Shown piece by piece: positions 55,788-64,000 of a stretch of 64,000 bases of DNA. The notes under the pieces are model-generated. The model worked only from the letters and a program-made list of their open reading frames with translations. It had not been told where the DNA came from and ran no database searches. Position numbers and translations under genes: made by a program. The stretch covers positions 16,553,666-16,617,665 of the forward strand of contig CM070577.1 in NCBI GenBank assembly GCA_036346355.1, in the 5' to 3' direction. Source of the DNA: Rhipidocladum racemiflorum (lineage: Eukaryota; Streptophyta; Magnoliopsida; Poales; Poaceae). Every line of letters begins with the position of its first letter. The stretch's first letter is position 1.

Positions 55788-58171
55788 TGTAACACCCCGG
55801 CATTTAATATGCCCGAATGCTACCAAACATAAGCTAAACAACAACTAAATACCACATTTAAACATAAATTCCAGCAAAGGTACATATGCTAAAAAACCGA
55901 TATTTCGGCAGCATCTCCTTTGTTTTTCCATGAATTAACACAATATCAATATCATGGCAAGATATATCATAGCACACGACATCTAGAACATCAACATAAA
56001 TGGACATATCATCGAATTACGCCATTAATACCACGCTCAACCACTTCAAAATCTATAACGAAGCAAATAAGGAATCGCAAGCATGCTAAATTAAACCATA
56101 CATTAAGTTTAAGGCACAACTCTTAATATCATGTCTCCAAGTGATTAATTATGGACTATGATGGTGAAGCTACGTGTAGAAGTGTAGCTAAACCCCTTTT
56201 TCCCGCATGCCGATCTCAAAGTACCTAAAAACAACATAAAACACAAGCGTGAGTTCGAAAACTCAGCAAGCATATTGTAATGGACAACAAGATCATTTAC
56301 AAGACAATAATACCTCACGTCACATATAACATCTCAAACTTGAACACATAACAACATCCTCATCATTTAATATGTATTGTAATGCAATGCAATGCAATGC
56401 TATGCTCATATCTCCTTGGAAACTCATACCGGTATGGTTGAGTACACACCCGTCGGTGTGCACCCTCTCCCCCTTCCATCCCGAAGATGGAGGGTGCCTA
56501 CTCCTCGCTTCCATTCACGACGTGAATGGAATCACGATGTAGGTCTTACTCAATGGCGTTCCGGAATAGTCATAACTTTCTCACCGACCTTCCCCAGATT
56601 AGTTATGACTTTCTCACCGCCCTCGCCCCATCTCATGTCATGCATGCAACTATGCCAATTATCATATCTCATTTGTACATAAACATATGGCCTCTCATCA
56701 TGACAAATATAGACACATGGCATCGAATCATGATAAGTATAAACACATAGCATCATATCATGATAATCATACTCAATATATCATTGGAAAACAGCAAGCA
56801 AGGCAAGTGAGCATAGCAAGTATTCAATCTTTCATCCAATATCAACAAACAACCTACAATCCGTTATACATTACAACACACTTGCCTCAACCGCGGGCGA
56901 CGAATTGGCGGGAAGTAGAGGGCACTCCCGGTGTCACACCACCTGCACATAGGCATCACACACTCTCAATAATGCCCACAAAACAGAACACAAATCCCCA
57001 ACTCACCCGACATTGCCCACTACTCGCAAAACCTAAAAACAGAGGTTCTATCCCGGCGGGACATCAGCCTTGCAAAGGCCATAACTTGAGTTCTGGGACC
57101 CCAAATCGATTAAACGAGTACACCGTTGCGAAGCTTAGGAAATTTCCCAACTTTTTCTAGTTATGGGGAAAGACTGATTCGGAATCTAAGGTTGTTTAAT
57201 CTAACGTTGAACACGAACTGTCTCAATCTCGTCACAGATTTGACAGCGCTGGGTAAAACAGCCATAACTTCCAAACGGCTGGGCGGAATTTCAATTTCTT
57301 TATATGCACTGAAAGGTAATGAAATTATCTACAACTTCCTAGAAGTCCGTACGTCCATATTCCAAATCTAAATTTGCGAAAACGCGAACCCTAGCTCGAC
57401 TGCTTAATCTGCCCGAAAACAGAAACGTGGCAACATCTAGATCTAACCCAAATTACTCAAATCCAGCGCCTCCAATTGATCAAAAAACTTGATAAACTCC
57501 CTAATAACAGTACCTAGCTCATCCCCGAGAAGCCCCATGATCATACCTTTGCCCGACGCACGAAAACTCCAATCGATCTCCTCGCTCCTCGCTCCTCGCT
57601 CCTCGCTCCTCGCACCTCGCTCCTCGCTCCTCGCTCCTCAGATGGATCCATGAGGATGCAGGGATGGGGAGGTCACCCTAGGGCAGCAAGGGGGGTGGAG
57701 GAGAGGTGGTGAGCAATGGGGAGCAATGGGGGCGCCATGGGGGCAAGAGATGGGGCGGCTAGGAGTTGGAGGGAGAAGGAAGGGTGGCGGCTAGGGTTAG
57801 GGGCGCATGGGGCAGGGGTGGATGCCCCAAGGGCTGGTGGGGAGCCCTTTTACCAGCCCCCACACCCAAACCTAGTCCGTTACGGAGACCTACTCCATCC
57901 CACCAAAGCCCACCAAGGCCCAAACTCCCCCAGGAAGGCCCAAAACCCCGGAACGGCCCAGAAAAGCTATTAACCTCCATATCCTATAGTTTTAACCTTA
58001 ATTCCACATCTCATAATGTTATTAACCTTATCATGCACGTTAAATAAGGTTACGACACTCTGTGGTGTCACAACACTTCAAAAGGCCCAAAAACGCGAGT
58101 AAACCTCTAGCCGTAAGATTTTCTTCTCTAATTTCACAATCTGTAATGTCACACCAAAACGTAGTGTCACA
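55788..58171 (-). repeat. Right (5') LTR of the LARD-like element
   Basis: 2384 bp from TGTAACACC to GTGTCACA. It contains a simple repeat of 'ctcgctcctcgctcct' at 57582-57640 and a GC-rich part at 57640-57960. The right 1.09 kb has no counterpart in the left LTR. Confidence 0.92.
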
Positions 58172-58776
58172 GATAAAAGTTTCATACTTTTACCCTTTAA
58201 CCCAGGGTAAGTGCTGCCCGACTTGGTATACTCTCATTTGTAATGTGCACACAATACTGTGATGCTAATTGACCATGGCAACATACCTATGCAGGTTTCA
58301 CTGGGTTCTAATTGTAATTCATTTGGCCAAGAACCGGGTTATTTACGTTGATTCCTCACATAACGGCAACCACGACTTGAACCCTATCGCACGGTTAATC
58401 ACCAGGTAACCACGTTGTTTAAGGTGCTTGTTGCTCCTGGAATAGCTGAGGCTAACCTTTCGAAATCACGTAGGACGGTCAAAGCTTTGCGAGATCCTTC
58501 TGTTCAAGGCGGGGATAAGGCGTTGCAGCACGATTTCAAGTTTCCGGTATCCTCTATACAGTATAATCCTATTTCAAACTCCGTAGCCATGATTCTGGAA
58601 CTAAGCAATTCTATTTTTGCAGTGCCACCACGAGGACAGGCAATAACCGATGTGGATTTTACGTTTGCCATAACATGCATCTCCTCGTCAATGCAACACA
58701 AATGAGTAAGGATAAAACTTACGTTTGCAAGACAAGGATCTGGCGTCAATTCGAGGAAAACTTTATTTTTTCCTAG

Positions 58777-59500
58777 CCACTGAAGTCATTAATAAAAAAG
58801 GCGAGTTCTACGCAGGTGCCTAACTGCAAGAGTTAGGTTTTTCTCTGTATTGCCACTTGTACTGTTTTAATTTGTGAAGATTGTGGACTTGTAGTAGTTG
58901 AATTGCTTAGGGAAAAAATATCATTCTTAGTCAATTCTTTTTCTTGAGAGGAGAGCATTTCGAAATAGTAACACCGTGATGTAGTAGCCATGTACATATT
59001 AGGCAGCTGGAATGATGCCTTAGTAAATTTTGTAGATATCTTCCTGATACAATTGATGTGGGGTGCTTTGGAAGGCAACAACGTTAAATCGGTGTGATGG
59101 ATCAAGTTATATCCTTCGTTGGTTTTATTGGATCGATGCTGCTTGCCATTCTCTTTCCATGTTTGATATATTTAGTTTGAAAGCTGCTATTTGTGTCAAT
59201 TGCTACGTATGGTTGTTTAGTGTTTACTTCTCCAATAACGTGATTGGAGAAAAATCATTTGTAACTTCTGTTTCCTTGCATGAGCGCTAGATGATAATAG
59301 AGTTGGGATTCTTTTAGTCTTTATACGCATTTGATATATTGTTTGCGATCTGATATGTCCGTGTTATGTGATTTGTGTGTGTTATGTCTGTGATCTGTGT
59401 TATGATCACTTGTTTGTGATCTTATGTCTGTGTTATGTCTGCATTTGAAGGGCATGGCTAGCATTTCCTGAGGCTAGCCAATAAAGCGTAAAAATGTCGA
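58777..59500. other. 3' flank of the TNPA/Ulp1-type gene of CACTA B
   Basis: No gene recognised. 'tgtgttatgtctgtgatctg' repeats occur at 59355-59450. Confidence 0.5.
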
Positions 59501-59509
59501 TGTATGAAA

Positions 59510-59940
59510 ACCACATCACGCAGGCGGTTCTTATTTGTGAACCGCCTGCGATACAAATACATCGCTGCACGGTGTTATTTGTGAACCGTCTGCGGAAATG
59601 TTATATAACACCAGGCAGTTCGTACAATAAACCGTCTGTGATATCTATACTATCACAGACGGTTCGTACAATAAACCGTCTGTGATATCCATACTATCAC
59701 AGACGGTTCGTACAATAAACCGTCTGTGATATCCATACTATCACAGACGGATCTTTTGTCAAACCGTCTGTGGAAGAAATATATCACTAACGGTTCTGAA
59801 TAAGAACCGTCTGTAATATTATTATCACAGACGGTTGTTGAAACCGTCTGTGATGTGGCTCTATTATCACTGACCCATTGTTAGAGACGGTTCACAAAGC
59901 CGTCTCTGATGATATTTGTGAACCATCTCTGATAGGGTTT
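59510..59940. repeat. Right subterminal repeats of CACTA B
   Basis: More than a dozen copies of 'cagacggttcgtacaataaaccgtctgtgatatc' variants. Three nearly identical ones lie in tandem at 59610-59760. Confidence 0.93.
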
Positions 59941-59955
59941 TCTGTAGTAGTGTAC

Positions 59956-60241
59956 GTGCTATAACCGATCACTAACAAAAATAAATAAATGGGTGAAAAG
60001 AAAAGGAGGTGAAAAAATCATGCAGGTTCCCTCTAATTAGGCCTTATGTGCTCACATAGCTCGAAAGAAAATCAAGTGGCATCGTGGCTGGTACGGCTGC
60101 ATGCATGCAGAAAGTAAAAAATCATAGCCCATATATACGCCAGTCCGATACAATGGTGGCTAAACAACTTGGTGGTCAATTAATACCATATCATTATTAT
60201 TGGGACCCAGATTTACGAATCCAAAACCCTCTATGTATATC
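59956..60241. other. Target-site sequence flanking CACTA B, no gene
   Basis: Continuous with 32876-33310 before the CACTA B insertion. It ends in ATATC (60237-60241), the presumed target pentamer of the next element. Confidence 0.5.
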
Positions 60242-61632
60242 TGAAAGGACCAACGATGTCGCCTAGAGGGGGGTGAATAGGCGGATTAAAATTTACGCAA
60301 CGGAATAAAACTGGCCGAGCTGGTCAACCCGGAGTCTCCGGGTTTTGGTCCGGATACTCAGGCTTGTCCGGAGTCTCCGGTATTGAGTCCGGACTCTCCG
60401 GGTTAGCTGGCTCGGGAGCGCAATAAAAACTACTCTAGCAAGCACAATAAACTACTAGAAATAGAAAGCAAGAACAACCTAGAACGAATGCTAGACAGGA
60501 TTTGAATTAAAGCTAAGCAAAGAGCTAGATCTAACTTTACAAATTCAAATCCAAGTAAGCAAGACTAGGAAGTAAAAGAGAGAGCGAGAGACGCGATTTT
60601 TCACCGAAGTTCAGATTCTTGAAGGGAATCCTACGTCTCCGTTGAGGTGGCTCGGTCACACTTGAGCCGGGGTCTTTTTCAACCCGCTTTCCTCCTGGTG
60701 TTGCACAAATGCACTCGCCGGCTTCACTTCTTGTCTCTTTCCTTTCGGAGGCGAGACTAGCCTTCACAAACGACCGGGGCTTACCACACGCGTTGGTAGC
60801 TCCCGGTGACTCCTAGCCGTCTAGGAGACCTTCAACCTCCAAGAGAAATAGCACCACGAAGAATCGCTTGGAGGATGAACTAGTGCTCAACAACTCGAAA
60901 TGAATGCACCTAGCACTTTTCTTCTTCCTCTCCTCACCAAAAGGGATCAACAACCAAATCAAATGGTGGGAGGAAGTGAGGGCTCTATTGAATGCTTTGG
61001 AAGTGTTAGAGAGGGCTTGAATGCTGCAATGAATGAGCTCAATAGAGATCCTAGCCGTTGGAGTGGAGTGGAGGCTTTAAATACCCTTTTTGAAAACTAG
61101 CCGTTACTCCCGTTTTTGAACAGGCCGGAGTGTCCGGACAAACAACCCGGAGACTCCGGACCAAATGTCCGGATACTCCGGACCAGCTGGAACCGAAAGC
61201 AACCGAGAGGTCCAACCCGGAGACTCCGGACAAAATGTCCGGATACTCCGGATTGAATCCGGAGACTCCGGATTGGAATCCGGATACTCCGGGTTACCCA
61301 GTTCGGTTTCAACTTGAAACTTTTCAAAACCAATTAAAGGAGTGCTAATTAGAGATGCAGTATTTGATGTTGAGCACATGCACATCCTAAAGTCGATTTC
61401 TCGTCATACCCTCTTAATAGTACGGCTATCCTTAAGACACAAATAAATAAAATGATACAACTTTGGTCTTGATGCCGTCCTTTTGCTTTTAAGTAGTCAT
61501 AGGGGCATCCAATGTCATTCCAAGCTTGATATGATCTCGATCTCTGCAGTATTCTTGGATAAAACATTAGATCTCTTTAATTGTGTCATCATTAATCACC
61601 AAAACAATTTGAGGGGCCTAGATGCACTTTCA
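60242..61632 (-). repeat. 3' LTR of a second Sirevirus-like element
   Basis: The 1391-bp LTR runs from TGAAAGGACC to GATGCACTTTCA on the plus strand. A polypurine tract abuts its right edge, so the element runs right to left and its body lies to the right. The motif CTAGAGGGGGGTGAATAG near the left edge matches the one in the LTR at 5448. Palindromes of the form CCGGAGACTCCGG recur at 60325-60405 and 61120-61295. Confidence 0.85.
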
Positions 61633-61648
61633 ATCTCCCCCTTTTTGG
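61633..61648 (-). other. Polypurine tract of the second Sirevirus-like element
   Basis: The minus strand reads CCAAAAAGGGGGAGAT directly before the LTR start TGAAAGTGC. Confidence 0.85.
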
Positions 61649-62110
61649 TGTATTGATGACAACACAATTTATCAGAAAATAAAAAACGAGAACTAGACTT
61701 AGCTATAAGATTAAAAAAGAGGAGTTCCCCCTAAAAGTGTGCATTAGAAGAAATTGAGTGGAAACAAATGCACATATTTAACGAGAGATAACCGAGAGCT
61801 CCCCCTCAATCACAGCATCCGAGAATACAACACAAGTAACTGAAAGCAATCCATGCATAAAATAAGCATTAAAGTCATTACATGAAATAACAGAGTTCAC
61901 GATACGAAATAAGCAAAGATATGAAAACACAAGTAACACACGTCCACAAGCGAGTTGAAGCACAAGGAAACACGCAAACACCTCTCCAACGCGACTAAAA
62001 ACAACGCGACTAAAGATATCACTCCCCCTTTGGCATCAAGACACCAAAAGAGGGAGAAACACTAAGGATCACTCGTCGTCGCTTTCGTCGTCGGACGCGG
62101 AGTACTGGCC
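61649..62110. other. Non-coding sequence between extra ORF and polypurine tract
   Basis: Contains further polypurine-like pieces on the minus strand (near 61720 and 61800 'gagggggag', near 62025 'aagggggag'), as is typical of Sirevirus 3' regions. No gene. Confidence 0.55.
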
Positions 62111-62114
62111 GGGG

Positions 62115-63691
62115 TCATCTCGGTGCAGGCGGAGAGGAGGAGGTGATGCCGAAGAGCTGATCTGCAGAGGTGGCATCGCTACCCTCCTCGGAAGACCCGG
62201 AGGAGTCGCTGGGAGAGACTGCTTCGCCATTGTGGCGGCGGATGCTGTGAATGTCTTGACCATTTTTCTTGATTTGCTTGCTCATCACCTTCTGCCTGGT
62301 GGAGATGTCGCGGCAAAGGAGAAAGACATGCTTGAGCATCCTCTGAAGAGTGCCACTAGGAACCTCGGACTGCCCCGAAGAACTGGCAGGAGGCACGGAC
62401 GGGGTAGAGGTAGAGCCCGAAGCACGACCTCGGCGAAGCCTAGCAGCAGGACCAGGAGCGGCTAGAGGAGCTGGAGTAGACTGAGGACGAACCTTGTAAG
62501 CAAGATGCTCCTCATCTCTGACAAACTTCAAACCACTCACTGAAGAGATCAAAGTCATCACAAAGGGTGCATAGCTGCAACTGGCCATGTTGCTCTGCGC
62601 ATTCTGTCTCATCGTCTCCCACATGAAATCGACAATATCAAACGAGTGGGTGCGCTCAACGAGGTGAAACAGCAAGTTCCTTCCATAGGAACTGATGGCA
62701 GAAGCATCTCCCTCCTTGGGCCACAGAGTGACCCTCAACATCCTGTTGAGCACAAATTTGGTACATCCTTTAGACCCTTGATGGTCCCAACTGTGAAGCT
62801 CTTAGAAGTGTCATACAAAGCCTCAATCTGCTCAGGAGTCATCACCTTCTTCGCATGAAGCTTTGGACTGTCATTGTACCTGAGGTTGAGGACTCTGGCA
62901 AACCTCTTCTTGCTAGCTACATACCAAACCCTGTCAGTCATCCACCATATGGCCTCATCATTCTTGTCAAAGTACAAGGTGGCATAGAACTGCATGAGAA
63001 CCTCATTATTCCAGTCAAACATGTATGCCATGAGATTCTTGACTTGATGCAGCTCGCAAATCTGAATGATCTCAGTGAAAACTGGATTGCCAGCAGCGGC
63101 CATGTATTCCCAGTCAATGGTCTTCATGCGAACCACTGGGTGCTCAAGTGGGTATAGGACCACCTCGTAATAATCTGATTGAAACCGGTTCCAAAACCGG
63201 CGGTCCACATACTCATCCTGGTGGAGCTCCAGAGGATCTTTCTTTCTGTGCTCAACAATGGCTTTCCCTTTTCCAGATCTTGTCCGGTAATCAGTTATCC
63301 TCATTGGGTTCACGGACATAGGATAGTTCCACACGGGCTTGGCCTTGGCCAGAGGACCAATGAAGCGCCCAGAAGCACGAAACTCGCTCCTCTTCTGATC
63401 ACGAAGTCTGGCATGAGTATCTGCTGGATGCTCATCTCGATCAGGAGCTGACAGAGGAGGAGGAGACAGGACAGGTGCTGACGCTGGCGCTAGCTGGCCT
63501 CGAGGTCTGGATGTGGGTCTTTTGGCCACTCCAATTCTCTGCTTTTTCGGCGGAGGCAGCGGAGGAGAATTGGTGGGAGACGAGCCCTGAGCGGGATCAC
63601 CGCCACCAGATGTCTGCTGAGGGGGATCGCTGCCACCGGAAGGCTGCTGAGGAGGATCGTTGCCACCGGAGGTTCCCTGAGAAGGATCCAT
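62115..63691 (-). pseudogene. Extra 3' ORF of the Sirevirus-like element (plant transposon protein type), one frameshift
   Basis: The start at 63691 gives MDPSQGTSGGNDPPQQPSGG, with imperfect repeats of that block, a Pro-rich part and a basic stretch (KKQRIGVAKRP). A globular region follows with DRRFWNRFQSDYYEVVLYPL (about 63160) and FYATLYFDKNDEAIWWM (about 62960), resembling the 'putative plant transposon protein' domain seen in grass retroelement ORFs. A one-base shift near 62755 moves to the frame ending at 62115, with LNRMLRVTLWPKEG, a helical part and a Ser-rich acidic tail. It would be about 530 residues. It occupies the position where Sireviruses may carry an env-like or extra gene, but I see no signal peptide or membrane segment. 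Function unknown. Confidence 0.6.
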
Positions 63692-63769
63692 CTGACCAGA
63701 CAGAGCGAAAGAAGAGAATTAGCCGAGAGGCGACAAGAAAAACAGCGAAGATTAGAATCTTGCTGAGGC

Positions 63770-63895
63770 ACCCAACCCGGAGAGTCCGGACAAAAAGTCC
63801 GGATACTCCGGATTAACCCGGAGACTCCGGACTAAAAGTCCGGACACTCCGGACCAACCCGGAGACTCCGGACCACAAGTCCGGATACTCCGGAT
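63770..63895. repeat. Palindrome array upstream of the extra ORF
   Basis: 'aacccggagactccggac' and 'gtccggatactccgg' alternate, the same motif as in the 3' LTR at 60325-60405 and 61120-61295. Finding it outside the LTR, just 5' of the extra ORF, is unusual. Confidence 0.85.
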
Positions 63896-64000
63896 GCGCC
63901 AGAAAATGCGCACGGGCGCAAGAGATTTGGGGAAAACAACCCCCAAATTGGCATGAAAAGAAACTAGAGTGCCTTAAGGAAGAACAATAAACGACTAGGG

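Larger units (their letters stand above)
38092..58171 (-). mobile_element. Non-coding LTR retrotransposon (LARD-like) interrupted by a Tat/gypsy element
   Basis: The ends are TGTAACACCCC and GTGTCACA, with the 5-bp duplication GATAA at 38087-38091 and 58172-58176, and excision restores the Ulp1 exon. The primer binding site next to the right LTR shows that the element reads right to left. Apart from the nested 12.2-kb element, the internal region (39386-41227 and 53445-55773, about 4.2 kb) has no gag or pol. It is A/C-rich on the plus strand and has only short unrecognised frames, so this is a non-autonomous element needing enzymes in trans. Confidence 0.93.
35830..58776 (+). pseudogene. CACTA TNPA-type gene with Ulp1-like C-terminal domain (copy B), split by a 20-kb insertion
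   Basis: The first visible exon (about 35860-36436) carries the Ptta/En/Spm-type domain (..ARERVPITCTSWKSL.., ..DLLTEIL..). An in-frame stop at 36434 precedes more coding sequence to about 36536. Next come 36613-37000 (NRKRDAL..EHPGRTRGKGV and a coiled-coil RIRSLEERLNAQ), 37090-37352, 37427-37860 and 37952-38091. The reading frame then continues at 58177-58206, beyond the insertion: ..KD then KSFILLPFNPG. The following exons give FHWVLIVI (58295-58405) and NNRCGFYVCHNMHLL (58623-58776, stop TAG). Both the catalytic His context and the Cys (58651-58653) of a C48-type protease are kept, unlike in copy A. A further exon must lie between 58406 and 58622. Damage otherwise is limited to one stop and possible frameshifts near 37000-37100. 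Confidence 0.8.
33314..59952 (+). mobile_element. CACTA element B, complete termini, carrying nested LTR elements
   Basis: The left end is CACTACTACAGAAATGC, and the right end is the complement of CACTACTACAGAAAACCC. The target duplication TAC is present at 33311-33313 and 59953-59955. Both ends carry subterminal repeats of the 'tcacagacggtt' family (33345-33670 and 59510-59940). Without the 20-kb insertion the element is about 6.55 kb. It keeps only a fragment of tnp2 (34684-34893) but a nearly complete TNPA/Ulp1-type gene, so it is non-autonomous for transposase. An acidic ORF lies on the minus strand at 34105-34389. Confidence 0.95.
60242..64000 (-). mobile_element. Sirevirus-like copia element, 3' part
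   Basis: Visible parts are the 3' LTR, the polypurine tract, an extra ORF (62115-63691, same sense as the element) and a palindrome array (63770-63895). Gag-pol would lie to the right of the window. The Sirevirus call rests on the LTR motif, the LTR palindromes and the position of the extra ORF, and is inferred because no pol is visible. Confidence 0.65.

Noticed and set aside
60900..61100. 66-codon plus-strand frame in the Sirevirus-like LTR
   Set aside because: Antisense to the element, with no recognisable product; probably chance.

Overview
This window is plant nuclear DNA, almost certainly from a grass (Poaceae). The evidence is the repeat content: a Stowaway and a Tourist-like MITE, grass-type CACTA elements with tnp2 and TNPA/Ulp1-like genes, a Tat-lineage gypsy element with a GC-rich coding region and an antisense extra ORF, and Sirevirus-like copia elements with long LTRs. 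I see no intact host gene. Every recognisable coding region belongs to a transposable element, and nearly all are broken by stops or frameshifts. The only candidate host-derived sequence is a short PHR/MYB-CC-like fragment near 15-16 kb.

Layout from left to right. 1-7414: minus-strand Sirevirus-like copia element (gag, protease, integrase, RT, RNase H, PBS and complete 5' LTR), inserted into a minus-strand MULE transposase (7415-9858). 9.9-13.4 kb: AT-rich repeats, a microsatellite, an inverted repeat and a Stowaway MITE (12482-12741). 13399-14378: a deleted hAT element with a perfect 8-bp target duplication. 15-16 kb: the PHR-like fragment and a Tourist-like MITE (15402-15726). 16.5-18.8 kb: a 1-kb direct tandem duplication carrying 5S-rRNA-derived segments and CACTA-type subterminal repeats.

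18976 to about 31.9 kb: CACTA element A, with a left CACTA terminus, an acidic ORF, a tnp2 pseudogene split by a solo copia LTR (22094-23865, 5-bp duplication), and a TNPA plus Ulp1-like gene flanked by a long inverted repeat. 33314-59952: CACTA element B, with both termini and a TAC target duplication. Its Ulp1-like exon is split by a 20-kb minus-strand non-coding LTR element (38092-58171, duplication GATAA), which is itself split by a 12.2-kb plus-strand Tat/gypsy element (41233-53439, duplication GGCAC). This is a verified three-level nest. 60242-64000: the 3' LTR and 3' part of another minus-strand Sirevirus-like element with an extra ORF before its polypurine tract.

The most notable signals are these: an acidic ORF with its own TATA-like box, shared by two CACTA families in opposite orientations; a near-perfect palindrome of about 204 bp at the point where tnp2 is truncated in CACTA B; an LTR-age paradox in which the inner nested element has more diverged LTRs than its host element; and loss of the catalytic Cys in one Ulp1-like domain but not in the other.
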